From JBBSDP01 sp038240605 (lineage in GTDB: Bacteria; Planctomycetota; Phycisphaerae; Tepidisphaerales; Tepidisphaeraceae): 64,000 nucleotides of DNA. Position numbers and translations under genes: made by a program. The stretch spans positions 124,001 through 188,000 of the forward strand of contig JBBSDP010000001.1 of assembly GCA_038240605.1 (NCBI GenBank), written 5' to 3'. Positions within the stretch are counted from its first letter, which is position 1, and every line of letters begins with the position of its first letter. Positions 8,392 through 17,409 of this stretch are shown piece after piece. Below the pieces are notes generated by a model. That model was not told where the DNA came from. It ran no database searches and saw only the letters and a program-made list of their open reading frames with translations.

Positions 8392-9108
8392 TCAGTTCTC
8401 CAGCGGCTTCACCATGATGCTCTTGTAGTGAACCTCGCTCTGCGGGTCGTGCCCCTGGAGCGCGAACGTGCCGTGGTGGAGATAGCGGCCGACATGGCCC
8501 TTTTGCGGCTTGTAGTCGGCCGGCTGCGTCCACTCGTTGACCGTCTTTCCGTCCACCTTCAGCGTGACCGTGTCCCCCTTGACCATCACTTCGTAGACGA
8601 ACCACTTGTCGTCCTCGTGGTGCGGGGCGCGAAGGTCTTTTACGTCGTACAGGCTGCCGGTCTTCTTCCAGTCGCCGTGCGAGCAGTTCACCTGCGCTTC
8701 AAAGCCATCGTCTGGCCAGCCCTTTTCCTGGAAGCTGGTGTGGAAGTAGACGCCGGAATTGGCCTTCGGCTTGGTCTTCAGCTCGACCTTGAGGTGGAAG
8801 TTCTTCCAGTCGTGATCGTGGACCGGCCCGACGTAAAAGAGGTGTGAGGGGCCGGGGCCATGCACGACGATCTGCCCGTCCTCCACCTTCCACGAATCGG
8901 CGTTTTCGCCGACCTTCCATCCGTCCAGGCTCTTGCCGTCAAAGAGGCTCACGAACCCGTCGGCATCCGCCTTGGACTCGGCCGCGGCGGCCGGCTTATC
9001 GTCGGCGGCATACGAGGCCAGGGCGATCAGCCCGACGGTGCTCACCACGAGGCTCACCCACACGCGCGCTCGAACGAGGGAAGACGGAATCATTGGTTCT
9101 TTCTCCAT
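8392..9108 (-). CDS. exported DUF1080 (3-keto-disaccharide hydrolase-like) protein
   Basis: A 238-residue protein with a signal peptide (basic start, hydrophobic core at about residues 15-31, cleavage near SYAADD). The DUF1080 hallmark FVSLFDGKSLDGW begins the mature domain (about 52-64), followed by NSGVYFHTSF (about 116), a concanavalin-like beta sandwich, and KVDGKTVNEW near 205. The family is greatly expanded in planctomycetes and acts outside the cytoplasm on sugars; some members hydrolyse 3-keto-glycosides. Convergent with the previous gene, 9 nt apart. Confidence 0.85.
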   Translation of the reverse strand: MEKEPMIPSSLVRARVWVSLVVSTVGLIALASYAADDKPAAAAESKADADGFVSLFDGKSLDGWKVGENADSWKVEDGQIVVHGPGPSHLFYVGPVHDHDWKNFHLKVELKTKPKANSGVYFHTSFQEKGWPDDGFEAQVNCSHGDWKKTGSLYDVKDLRAPHHEDDKWFVYEVMVKGDTVTLKVDGKTVNEWTQPADYKPQKGHVGRYLHHGTFALQGHDPQSEVHYKSIMVKPLEN

Positions 9109-9171
9109 GAAAGGATTGTCGCGACATTCTGTAGACGCGGGCGCGGGAAGACAAGCGGTCGTGCTACTGAC

Positions 9172-10338
9172 TCACTTCCCCTTCGACGGTTTGCCCCCCT
9201 CGATGATGAGCTGCACGACCCGGTCATCGATCCCGTACCCGGTGTGCGCGGTCAGTGGGTTCGACACCCACCCGATGTACGGCACATAGTAAGCCGTCCG
9301 CGCTACGCTGATCGAGACGTTGGCGAAGCGGGCGCCTCCCAGTTGATTCAGCCACGGCGGGATCGGGTAGCTTAGCAGGTCATTGGGATCGCTGACGGCA
9401 ACGACCGAGAGCGGCGGCGCCGCCGGCCGCGTCTGCGCACCCGGCTGCGTGGTCGCGATCCGTACGCCTTGTTCGCGACGCTGGGCGACCGAGGCCACCG
9501 ACTCGTAGGGCCGCGTCGTGGGCCGGCGGGCTCCCTCGCGCGGCGGCCTCACGTCCCCCAGCGTCAGCAGCGGAAGCTGGTTGGCGAGCATGAATACCGA
9601 ATGGGTTTTCTCCGCGATGCGGTTGAAGGTACGCTCATCCCCCGGCGGCTCCGCCGTCGGTTGCGTGGCGGTGGTGAAGAGCCGCGGGTCGGCCAGGCAA
9701 TCGAAGACCACCTTGCTCCCCAGGCTCCAGGTCACGAAGAAATATTCATAATCCTTTCGTTGGTCGCGGCCCGTCTCAACGTCATGGTGGATCGCCTTCA
9801 GCGCCTCTTTCACCGAGCGCTGGATCGCGGCCTTGTAAAACCCCACGTACAACACGACGTCCGGGATGCCGCCGTCCAGGAAACGCTTGCGTACCAGATT
9901 GTCCGCCGGCAGGCGGTCGGCCATGTTCTCCGGCTGCTGGTCATAGCCGAGGTATTCCTTTTTCAATCCCTCCGTCACCGGCTCCCAGTTCAGCGCGTAG
10001 ATCCTCAGCTCGTGATCGTTTTGCGGATCGATGAAATCCTGGCGGGTCAGCGTTCCGCCGCCGGCGATCCCCACCCCATGTTCCTTCGCCGTCTGACGCA
10101 GCTTTAGAAACTTCTGGAAACTGTCGACGAGGTGTCGCGGATCATCGTTGGAATAGCCGCCGATGCCGTGGACGAAGAGGACGCAGACGACCGGCGTCTG
10201 CATGGCGGACCTCAGTCCGGGAAACTCATGATCGATCGAGCGCTGGTCCAGCGACTTGCACCCGCAAAAACTCGCCGTGAGAAATAAGAACAGGACGGCT
10301 CGGACGGCTGGCGTTCGCCACGCGTTGCAATTCGACAT
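9172..10338 (-). CDS. lipoprotein with alpha/beta-hydrolase features
   Basis: I start at MSNCNAWRTP, which gives a clean lipoprotein signal: hydrophobic core AVLFLFLTASF then lipobox-like FCGC, so Cys about 25 or 27 would be lipidated. The mature part has VLFVHGIGGYSNDDPR (oxyanion-type HG motif) and TWSLGSKVVFD, a nucleophile-elbow-like G/T-x-S-x-G with Thr in the first position. This suggests a serine hydrolase of the alpha/beta fold anchored to a membrane. The family is not recognised beyond that; length is 388 residues. Confidence 0.65.
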   Translation of the reverse strand: MSNCNAWRTPAVRAVLFLFLTASFCGCKSLDQRSIDHEFPGLRSAMQTPVVCVLFVHGIGGYSNDDPRHLVDSFQKFLKLRQTAKEHGVGIAGGGTLTRQDFIDPQNDHELRIYALNWEPVTEGLKKEYLGYDQQPENMADRLPADNLVRKRFLDGGIPDVVLYVGFYKAAIQRSVKEALKAIHHDVETGRDQRKDYEYFFVTWSLGSKVVFDCLADPRLFTTATQPTAEPPGDERTFNRIAEKTHSVFMLANQLPLLTLGDVRPPREGARRPTTRPYESVASVAQRREQGVRIATTQPGAQTRPAAPPLSVVAVSDPNDLLSYPIPPWLNQLGGARFANVSISVARTAYYVPYIGWVSNPLTAHTGYGIDDRVVQLIIEGGKPSKGK

Positions 10339-10484
10339 CAGCACCCACTTCCCAAGGTTTTGCGGATCGTTTGCCAAATTGGCCCAAGCCGCTTCAGAAA
10401 TCAACAAGTGTGCGGGGGGCGCGCGGCACTTTTTGCACATCTCGCTCTGCCCGACGGATCAGAAATGACGATTGGCTTGAGCTC

Positions 10485-10513
10485 TTGACCAATACCTACA
10501 GTTGAGATTCAAT
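10485..10513 (+). promoter_or_regulatory. sigma-70-like promoter, nearly leaderless
   Basis: TTGACC at 10485-10490, a 17-nt spacer, then TTCAAT at 10508-10513. The predicted transcript start falls at about the ATG at 10521, so the mRNA would have little or no leader. Confidence 0.4.
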
Positions 10514-10520
10514 CTCATCC

Positions 10521-11438
10521 ATGCCGAAAACAGGCCTTTGCGTACTGCTGACGCTGTTTTTATCCCTCGCCGCGCAGGGCAGCAAAGCTGAAACGGGTTC
10601 CGCCGTCACCGCCCAGCCGACAACGGATACGCGGTACGGACCCTTCGGCCTGCTCGACTACCGGAGCCGCTATGGGCAGTATTGGTTTCCCGAGCCGTTC
10701 CGGGCAGATGAAACTGACGTGGACAACGAGCTGCGGCTCGACTGGGTCCATTTGGAAGGGCGCGGACATGTCATCGACGACGCCAAGGCTGAGATCGAGA
10801 AATCCTTCGGTCTGCTCACCGTCGAAGTCGAGGTCCCCTATTCGCGCGATACGAGTGCGGTCTTCGACCCCCTCACCGGCCGCAGCAGCCATGACCGCTC
10901 CGAAGGAATCAGCAACATCAACATTGGCGCCCGCCACCCGTTTTATCAGTACGTCTCCGTCAATGACTTCTTCGACAACACGCTGGTCGCCGGCCTGGAA
11001 GTTGGAATCCCGAGCAACTCCTCCGTCGGCAAGAATGCCGAACTCGTTCCCAAGCTGATCGATGATCTTCGGCTTGGGGAACACTTCAGCGTTCAGACGA
11101 TCCTCGGCTACTCGTTCCTCTTCGGCTCCGAACCGGAGGGTGGAACGCAGACTTTCGAATATGCCGTCGTCGTCGGATATTCATTCGAGCGGCAGGACCT
11201 GCATCTCCCCCACATCGAGCGGATCATCCCCATCTTCGAGCTGATCGGCGACACCGCGTTGAACAACGGACGTCGCGGCCACAACAACCTGAGCGGAACG
11301 CTCGGCCTGCGCGTGAACCTCGATTCCATCGGCGCGCTACAACCGAGATTGGGTGTGGGTTACGTCTTCCCCATCGACCAATCCGCGCGGGACGATTTCC
11401 GATGGGGAATTGTGACCAGCCTTGTCTTCGAGTTCTGA
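10521..11438 (+). CDS. exported beta-rich (outer-membrane-type) protein
   Basis: A 305-residue protein with a signal peptide (MPKTGLCVLLTLFLSLAAQ, cleavage near SKAETG). The rest alternates aromatic and hydrophobic residues in the way of beta strands and ends in ...SLVFEF, a terminal Phe typical of outer-membrane barrels. I recognise no specific family; an outer-membrane channel or porin-like barrel is the best reading. A promoter-like pair of boxes lies directly upstream. Confidence 0.6.
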   Translation: MPKTGLCVLLTLFLSLAAQGSKAETGSAVTAQPTTDTRYGPFGLLDYRSRYGQYWFPEPFRADETDVDNELRLDWVHLEGRGHVIDDAKAEIEKSFGLLTVEVEVPYSRDTSAVFDPLTGRSSHDRSEGISNINIGARHPFYQYVSVNDFFDNTLVAGLEVGIPSNSSVGKNAELVPKLIDDLRLGEHFSVQTILGYSFLFGSEPEGGTQTFEYAVVVGYSFERQDLHLPHIERIIPIFELIGDTALNNGRRGHNNLSGTLGLRVNLDSIGALQPRLGVGYVFPIDQSARDDFRWGIVTSLVFEF

Positions 11439-11452
11439 GATTGAAGAATAAA

Positions 11453-11488
11453 TGGTCACAGAGACGGAGGAGAGCACCGAGACGACAG
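11453..11488. repeat. dispersed intergenic repeat, copy B (inverted)
   Basis: tggtcacagagacggaggag followed by a caccgagac unit: the reverse-complement form of the repeat at 11621-11662. Confidence 0.4.
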
Positions 11489-11620
11489 TGTAATTTATCC
11501 GTCGATGACGCGGACTGGCGTGGATAGAGATTGAAATGAGGTATGAGCGTGCCATCTCGCTACTTTGGTTCATTTGTCCATCGTGTCCGGTGTGAACCGA
11601 GGTGTTTGCAACGTCCTTTC

Positions 11621-11662
11621 GGTGATCTCTTCTTCCCTCTGTGGCCTCTGTGACTATTTTGG
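11621..11662. repeat. dispersed intergenic repeat, copy C
   Basis: ggtgatctcttcttccctct followed by two xCTGTG units. It matches copy A almost base for base and faces copy B, so the gap 11439-11669 carries an inverted pair and no gene. Confidence 0.5.
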
Positions 11663-11669
11663 CTTTTGG

Positions 11670-12413
11670 CTACGAAACGGCCGCCGGCGCGAACATTCCG
11701 CCGCCCCTTGAAAACGCATCCGCGAGCGCCTTCCGCCGAGCATAAAGTCCAAGCGCAATCCCAAAGATCAGATGTGCCGTGAGCGTGACGACGACGAAGC
11801 GGGCCGTCAGGTTGATACCGAAGAAACCCGTGTAAGGCGTGAAGAGCATCGCCAGTTCCAGCCCCACTGCGACAACGATCGCCCAGAGCCAGCTTCGGCG
11901 CGACGCGCTGCCGATCAGCGCCATGTACATCACGCCGAACGCGATGCCGTTGGAGAAGTGATAGATCCAACCGATCACGTGCGCCAACAGCGTGAATTGC
12001 GAATCGCTCTGCTGCGCGGCAAACGGCTGACCGAGGATCATCGCCCCGAATCGCGGAAAGACCATGTATAGCGGCAAGCGCAGCCATGCCGGCCCCGTTT
12101 GATCGACAGCGGCAATCACAAACGGAAGGCGGAACAGGTCATACGCGCAAGCGGCGACGAGGCCGCCAATCGCCCCGATCATCACGGCTCGCCAGAGCTG
12201 GCGGTCCCCCTTGAAGCGATCGAGCAGCGCCATGCCAATGAGGATCACGGTCGCGGGAATCAACACGTATCGCGTGAAGGTGCGCATCGAGCAGAGTCCA
12301 TAAAACTCCGCGAGCAAACACCAGATGGATGCGGCGGAAAGAAAGAAAACCACCGCCCGCCCCGCAGGCGTCCAGCGCAAGACCGGCGGAAGCAGGTTCG
12401 CCGCTGACCTCAT
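11670..12413 (-). CDS. polytopic membrane protein of unknown function
   Basis: About seven hydrophobic helices spread over 247 residues, for example VVFFLSAASIWCLLAEFYGL, YVLIPATVILIGMALL, AVMIGAIGGLVAACAYDLF, GIAFGVMYMALIG, AIVVAVGLELAMLF and HLIFGIALGLYARR. I use the start MRSAANLLPP; a start 36 nt further upstream is possible but would lie on the edge of the terminator hairpin at 12451-12479. No family recognised. Confidence 0.6.
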   Translation of the reverse strand: MRSAANLLPPVLRWTPAGRAVVFFLSAASIWCLLAEFYGLCSMRTFTRYVLIPATVILIGMALLDRFKGDRQLWRAVMIGAIGGLVAACAYDLFRLPFVIAAVDQTGPAWLRLPLYMVFPRFGAMILGQPFAAQQSDSQFTLLAHVIGWIYHFSNGIAFGVMYMALIGSASRRSWLWAIVVAVGLELAMLFTPYTGFFGINLTARFVVVTLTAHLIFGIALGLYARRKALADAFSRGGGMFAPAAVS

Positions 12414-12450
12414 CGCAGCAATAATACACCCATTCCCCATTCCGCGCATG

Positions 12451-12479
12451 AAAAAGGGTCGTCCCCTCCGAGACGACCC
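12451..12479 (-). terminator. intrinsic terminator of the HTH-receiver gene
   Basis: Read on the minus strand: GGGTCGTC, an 8-nt loop, GACGACCC, then TTTTTC. The perfect 8-bp stem plus T-run lies 50 nt past the stop of the regulator gene. Confidence 0.8.
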
Positions 12480-12528
12480 CTACGCATCCTTGCATGTGCC
12501 ATGTCAGCCGCGGAGGCGGCCTGTTGAT

Positions 12529-13113
12529 TTAGTAGACGACGGCCATTGCGTCTTCCACCGCCTCGATAACCTGGCGGACGTGGAAGGGCTTTTTGAGGAA
12601 GCCGTCGAAACCCTGCTGGAGCAGGCCCTGTGCTTCGGCGTCGCTGATCTTGCCGCTCATCGCGATCACCTTGGTAAGCTGGAGGTCGGGGTTCTTCTTG
12701 ACCTGGCGGGCGACCTCGGGAGCGTCGATGTCCGACAGGTGCAGGTCGAGCAGGATCACGTGGGGGCGGAACTTCTCGGCGATGACGCCGGCCGCGAACC
12801 CGCCACGTGCCACTTCGACCTCGTACTTCGCTTCGTCCTCGAGGATCTTCTCGAGCACCTCGACGATGTCCTGCTCGCTGTCGACCAGGAGGACCCGAGT
12901 GCAGCCGCTCATCAACCCGTTCAGCGGCATCCCATGCTGCTTCATGAATCGGATGAGCTGATTGAGCGGGATCCGGCGGTCCTTGCTGCCGGGAATGCGA
13001 TACCCGTGCAGCGCGCCCGAGTCGAACCACTTGCTGACGGTTCGCGGAGCGACGTTGCAGATCTTTGCGACTTCGCCGGTAGTGAGCACGTCTTTCAACT
13101 TCGTGGAACTCAT
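12529..13113 (-). CDS. response regulator with N-terminal excisionase/MerR-type HTH
   Basis: The start MSSTKLKDVL gives 194 residues. Residues about 9-55 are a winged-helix HTH of the excisionase kind (TTGEVAKICNVAPRTVSKWF ... RIPGSKDRRIP). Residues about 70-190 are a receiver domain: VLLVDSEQD with the acidic pocket, phospho-acceptor Asp in VILLDLHLSD, and the conserved Lys in FLKKPF. This order (DNA-binding first, receiver second, no separate output domain) is uncommon among response regulators. No histidine kinase gene is adjacent. A strong terminator follows. Confidence 0.82.
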   Translation of the reverse strand: MSSTKLKDVLTTGEVAKICNVAPRTVSKWFDSGALHGYRIPGSKDRRIPLNQLIRFMKQHGMPLNGLMSGCTRVLLVDSEQDIVEVLEKILEDEAKYEVEVARGGFAAGVIAEKFRPHVILLDLHLSDIDAPEVARQVKKNPDLQLTKVIAMSGKISDAEAQGLLQQGFDGFLKKPFHVRQVIEAVEDAMAVVY

Positions 13114-13374
13114 TGCATCTTCTCCCAAAAGAGGCACCCCAAATCTCGCCGCGTTTTCCGCTCCTCCGTGGGGCGCCGACGGCCGGCGATGTGCCGTCTG
13201 ACCCAGCTACTATCGACTTGCGGGGTGCAACCTTTAGATCACCTAGGCAGTTATTGCCGAGCGTCCGTTTAGCGCTGCCTATGCGGCATTTATCGGCCGC
13301 TGACGCGGGGCGAGAAATGGATAGGATCTGTCTCGGCGCGGAAATTTCCGCCGCTCCATTTTGATGAGGAACCG

Positions 13375-13758
13375 ATGAGTTTTGCCCACCTGACGATCGC
13401 CACGCGGGACGTGCCGCGCAGCGCCGATTTCTTCGCTCAGACGATGCGCTGGCGCCGCATCACGCATCCCACCAACACGCCGCTCGAAGCGGCCTGGCTC
13501 GAGATCGCCGATGGCCAGCAGCTTCACATCCTGTATGTGAAGGCGTTCAGCGCGTCGCCGTTCGAAGCGGAGTTCGGGCGGCACTTCGCGATCTTCCATT
13601 CCCTGGCCGATTTCTCGGACCTGAAAGCAAGGCTGATCGAGCGCGGCGCAACGCTGATTGACCCGATCCGTCCGACGCCCTTCGAACGGTTCTATTTCCG
13701 GGACCCGAACGGCTACGTCTTCGAAGTGATCGCGAAAGAGCAGTACTTGCGCGAGTAA
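13375..13758 (+). CDS. VOC (glyoxalase/bleomycin-resistance) superfamily protein
   Basis: A 127-residue single VOC unit: SFAHLTIATRDVPRSADFF at the start with the metal-ligand position His5, and GYVFEVIAKEQ with the acidic ligand Glu near residue 121. FYFRDPNGYVFE is a classic VOC signature. These proteins bind a metal and isomerise, cleave or sequester small molecules; the substrate cannot be told from sequence. Confidence 0.8.
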   Translation: MSFAHLTIATRDVPRSADFFAQTMRWRRITHPTNTPLEAAWLEIADGQQLHILYVKAFSASPFEAEFGRHFAIFHSLADFSDLKARLIERGATLIDPIRPTPFERFYFRDPNGYVFEVIAKEQYLRE

Positions 13759-13946
13759 GTAGCATGATGCGGCGGCTCCAGTGGGCTCGACATGGACCGA
13801 GAGCACGTCGCGGCAGAACGGCAATTTTGTGATGGGAACGGGACCGCGGGTCAGCCCGGTTGGAGAGCGGGCTCGCTGCCCGTATCTTATGAACGCGACC
13901 GAATCGGGCCGAAGCCCGGGCCTCCCTGTACCAAGGATTCTCCGCC

Positions 13947-15281
13947 ATGCCCACGTTCAAGGACGTCACCCCACCGAAAGATGGCCAGCCGATCACCCTC
14001 GCCGGAGGGAAGCTCCAGGTTCCTGACCGCCCGATCATCCCCTTCATCGAGGGAGACGGCACCGGCCCCGATATCTGGCGCGCCAGCCAGCGCGTCTTCG
14101 ACGCCGCTGTCCAGAAGGTCTTTGGCGGCAAGAAGAAGGTCGCGTGGATGGAAGTCCACGCCGGCGAGAAGGCATTCAAGCAATTCAACAACTGGCTGCC
14201 GGACGACACGGTCACCGCATTTCGCGAATTTTTCGTCGGAATCAAGGGTCCGCTGACGACCCCGGTCGGCGGAGGCATCCGTTCGCTGAACGTGGCGCTG
14301 CGGCAGATGCTCGACCTCTACGTCTGCCTGCGGCCCGTGCAATATTTTGCCGGCGTGCCGTCGCCGGTGAAGCATCCGGAAAGAGTGAACATGGTGATCT
14401 TCCGCGAAAATACGGAGGACATCTACGCCGGCATCGAATACGCCGCTGGCACGGCCGAGAGCCAGAAGATCCTCGATTTTCTATCCGAGAATTTCCCGAA
14501 GGAGTTCAAGAAGATCCGCTTCGGGACGAAAGAGGCGGGCCAGGCGTGGGTTGAGAAACTGGAGGCTGTTGGCGCACCGCCGGCTGACCCTGCGGTCAAC
14601 GTGGGGATCGGATTTAAGCCGGTCAGCCGCCTGGGCACCGAGCGTCTCATTCACAGCGCCATCAGCTACGCGATCAAGCACAAGCGAAAGAGCGTCACTC
14701 TCGTCCACAAGGGGAACATCATGAAGTTCACCGAGGGTGGTTTCCGAGATTGGGGCTACGCCGGGGCAAAGAAGTATTTCGGCGCCGTCGAGATCGACGG
14801 CGGTCCCTGGTGCAAGATCCCCGAAGGCAAGCCAGGCGCCGGCCTCGTGATCAAGGATGCGATCGCCGACATCACGCTTCAGCAGGTGCTCACGCGCCCC
14901 GATGACTTTGACGTGATCGCGACGCTGAACCTGAACGGCGACTACCTCTCCGACGCCCTCGCCGCCCAGGTCGGCGGCATTGGCATCGCCCCCGGCGGGA
15001 ACATCAACTACATCACCGGCCACGCCGTCTTCGAAGCCACCCACGGCACAGCCCCCAAGTACGCGAACCTCGACCGGGTGAATCCAGGCTCGGTGATCCT
15101 GAGCGGCGTGATGATGTTCGAGCACCTGGGCTGGCAGCCCGTCGCCGACCTGATCGTCAAGAGCCTGGAAGCCGCCATCGGCGCCAAGACCGTCACCTAC
15201 GACTTCGCCCGATTGATGACCGGGGCGAAAGAAGTGAAGTGCTCGGAATTCGCCAATGAGATGATTCAGCACATGGGCTGA
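13947..15281 (+). CDS. icd: NADP-type isocitrate dehydrogenase
   Basis: A 444-residue enzyme of the TCA cycle converting isocitrate to 2-oxoglutarate and CO2. Motifs: IPFIEGDGTGPDIW at about residues 31-44, substrate loop GGIRSLNVALRQ (about 108-119), VIFRENTEDIYAGIEY (about 150), VHKGNIMKFTEG (about 253), and NLNGDYLSDALAAQVGG (about 329). GHAVFEATHGTAPKYA near the C-terminus carries the cofactor-site residues seen in NADP-dependent bacterial enzymes. Stand-alone gene. Confidence 0.95.
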   Translation: MPTFKDVTPPKDGQPITLAGGKLQVPDRPIIPFIEGDGTGPDIWRASQRVFDAAVQKVFGGKKKVAWMEVHAGEKAFKQFNNWLPDDTVTAFREFFVGIKGPLTTPVGGGIRSLNVALRQMLDLYVCLRPVQYFAGVPSPVKHPERVNMVIFRENTEDIYAGIEYAAGTAESQKILDFLSENFPKEFKKIRFGTKEAGQAWVEKLEAVGAPPADPAVNVGIGFKPVSRLGTERLIHSAISYAIKHKRKSVTLVHKGNIMKFTEGGFRDWGYAGAKKYFGAVEIDGGPWCKIPEGKPGAGLVIKDAIADITLQQVLTRPDDFDVIATLNLNGDYLSDALAAQVGGIGIAPGGNINYITGHAVFEATHGTAPKYANLDRVNPGSVILSGVMMFEHLGWQPVADLIVKSLEAAIGAKTVTYDFARLMTGAKEVKCSEFANEMIQHMG

Positions 15282-15338
15282 TCGGGCGTTTTGATCCACG
15301 CCAAGCCGATCCCGGTTGGGCTAGCGCACAGTCGTACG

Positions 15339-15662
15339 TTATAGTGGTCCGAATCGTGTCGGCGGTTGCCTCGCGGCGTGGCGGACGGTCAGGATGCGCA
15401 CGGTCCGCGGATTTTCAACAATGTGATAGTAGATGACGAACGGTGGAACCGGCATTGACCGGATTGTCTGGGCTGGTCGGCGCGTACGGCGGTGTACCTT
15501 GTATCGGCGCGGAAACTGGCCTAATGACTGCGCCGCCTTCCACAGCCGATCGACGGTCTTAGCAGCGTTCTGCGGGGACTCGCTCTTGATGTAATCGAGA
15601 ATCTGATCGAGGTTGTCGTATGCTTCAGGGAGGATGATTACGCGATACTGCCCCACGGTCAT
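15339..15662 (-). CDS. ParE/RelE-type toxin
   Basis: A 107-residue protein of the RelE/ParE fold: RVIILPEAYDNLDQILDYI at the N-terminus, AAKTVDRLWKAAQSLGQFP in the middle, and FVIYYHIVENPRTVRILTVRHAAR in the core strand region. Its ATG overlaps the antitoxin stop by 4 nt (ATGA), the usual layout of a type II toxin-antitoxin operon. ParE types poison gyrase and RelE types cut mRNA; the subtype is not certain. Confidence 0.85.
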   Translation of the reverse strand: MTVGQYRVIILPEAYDNLDQILDYIKSESPQNAAKTVDRLWKAAQSLGQFPRRYKVHRRTRRPAQTIRSMPVPPFVIYYHIVENPRTVRILTVRHAARQPPTRFGPL

Positions 15663-15907
15663 GGCCGGATGTACTTTCGACGAAGGCGATCGAATGCGTC
15701 TTCCAGCTCCATGCCCTGTCCCGCCTCGGCCTGAGCTTCCGCGCGCTCAATTGCAGCCTGCGTCGCCGCGTCCAACGCTTCCACGGGTTCGCCCTCAAGA
15801 CCTTCCAGCGCCACGCGAATGAGTTCCTCCGGAGACTTATAGTCGCCTTCTCGCATACGTGCTTCGAGCAATCGAAGCGTCTCTGAACTCAAACTGATGC
15901 TGGCCAT
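15659..15907 (-). CDS. ParD-like ribbon-helix-helix antitoxin
   Basis: An 82-residue protein: SISLSSETLRLLEARM is the ribbon-helix part, DYKSPEELIRVALEGLE the second helix, and the acidic/charged tail would wrap the toxin. GAGAGG lies upstream of the ATG at a normal spacing. It precedes and is coupled to the toxin, and probably represses the pair. Confidence 0.8.
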   Translation of the reverse strand: MASISLSSETLRLLEARMREGDYKSPEELIRVALEGLEGEPVEALDAATQAAIERAEAQAEAGQGMELEDAFDRLRRKYIRP

Positions 15908-16017
15908 ATCTGCATACCTCTCGACAAAATGTTACCCGAAAAGGGCCGTTGTCCGTTAGAAGCTTCTAAAGGGGCACGCGATATTTCAATCGTCGCGCCT
16001 GGCTACGATGAGGATCG

Positions 16018-17370
16018 ATGAACGACCTACCTCCAAGAAGCGGCGTGGGAAGCGGCACGACCAGCGGCAGTTGGCTCAGCAACGCGGGGCCGTGGGAGCA
16101 GCGCCTTGCATTCGCCCTGGAAACAATGCGGGAGATGAGCCGGGTGAAAGACCCGCAGAAGATGGTGCAGGATTACGGCGCGCGGATGCGGAAGATCATG
16201 CATACCGACGGATCGATCTCGCTGAGCCGGCGGGATCTGTCCCCACCGCAATATCGCATCACGCGCAGCAGCAGGTGGGGACCGAACGTCAACCCGTGGA
16301 AGCAGAAGGAAGGGCAGGTCATTTTCGAGCGCGGCCTGCTCGGAGAACTCCTCTACGGCGACACCGCGGTCGTCCTCGACGAAATTAGCGTGAGCCGCGA
16401 CGATCCCGCCTTCGAGTTCCTCGACGGGTTCGGGTCAGCGGCGGCGATCCCCCTTTTCGACCAGGGGATCGCCATGAACATGGTCGTGGTCCTGCGCCGC
16501 GCGCCCAACGCATTCCCCCGTGAGTCGATGCCGGAACATGTCTGGATGAGCAACCTGTTCGGACGGGCCGCCCATTCGCTGGTGATGGCCGAGCAGGTGC
16601 GCGAGGCATACGAGGCGGTGGACCGCGAGATGAAGGCAGTGGCGGATATCCAGCGTTCACTCCTGCCCGAGCGCCTGCCGGAGATTCCGACGCTCGACCT
16701 GGCGGCGCACTATCAGACGTCGCATCGGGCGGGAGGCGATTACTTCGACTTCTTCCCGCTAACCGACGGACAGTGGGGATTTCTCATTGCGGACGTGAGC
16801 GGCCACGGCACGCCGGCCGCGGTCCTGATGGCGATCACCCACAGCATCGCCCACCTCTGCTGCGATCCGCCCATGCCCGCGTCGCAATTGCTGGCGGCGG
16901 TGAACGCGCGCCTGGCGGCCTCGTACACCGCCGACACCGGCAATTTCGTCACCGCGTTTTACGCGATCTACGACCCGGCCGATGGAACGCTCCAATACGC
17001 GAACGCCGGTCACCCCCCGCCACGCATTCGCCGGGCCGCGACCGGGATGATCGACTCGATTGACGGCGTCGGCAGCCTTCCGCTCGGCATCGTTCACGAT
17101 GAGCCATACCAGAACGGCTTCGCCCGGCTCGAGCCCGGCGACACGCTGGTGCTCTACACCGACGGCATCACCGAAGCCCGCGCCCCCGGACCCGCCGGCA
17201 GTCATGAGCTGTTCGGCACGTCACGGCTCGACGAGGTGTTGCAGGCAACCGGCGCCTCGCCCCAGCAGGTGATCGCCAAGACGCTCTGGGCGATCGAAAA
17301 GTTCACGAACCGCGCGCCGGCCAACGACGATCGCACGATCGTTGCGGCCACGGTTCGGCCTACGAATTGA
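16018..17370 (+). CDS. GAF-SpoIIE (PP2C-type) serine phosphatase
   Basis: A 450-residue soluble protein. Residues about 25-190 look like a GAF-type sensor domain. A helical linker (REMKAVADIQRSLLPERLPEIP) leads into the RsbU/SpoIIE phosphatase domain with RAGGDYFDFF, IADVSGHGTPAAV (metal-binding Asp), ANAGHPPP, LYTDGITEAR and ANDDRTIVAA. Such proteins dephosphorylate anti-sigma-factor antagonists in partner-switching systems. No antagonist or anti-sigma gene is adjacent. Confidence 0.85.
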   Translation: MNDLPPRSGVGSGTTSGSWLSNAGPWEQRLAFALETMREMSRVKDPQKMVQDYGARMRKIMHTDGSISLSRRDLSPPQYRITRSSRWGPNVNPWKQKEGQVIFERGLLGELLYGDTAVVLDEISVSRDDPAFEFLDGFGSAAAIPLFDQGIAMNMVVVLRRAPNAFPRESMPEHVWMSNLFGRAAHSLVMAEQVREAYEAVDREMKAVADIQRSLLPERLPEIPTLDLAAHYQTSHRAGGDYFDFFPLTDGQWGFLIADVSGHGTPAAVLMAITHSIAHLCCDPPMPASQLLAAVNARLAASYTADTGNFVTAFYAIYDPADGTLQYANAGHPPPRIRRAATGMIDSIDGVGSLPLGIVHDEPYQNGFARLEPGDTLVLYTDGITEARAPGPAGSHELFGTSRLDEVLQATGASPQQVIAKTLWAIEKFTNRAPANDDRTIVAATVRPTN

Positions 17371-17409
17371 CGCCAAGACGTGCCCGCTTGCGAACGCGCA
17401 TCGCCCGAT

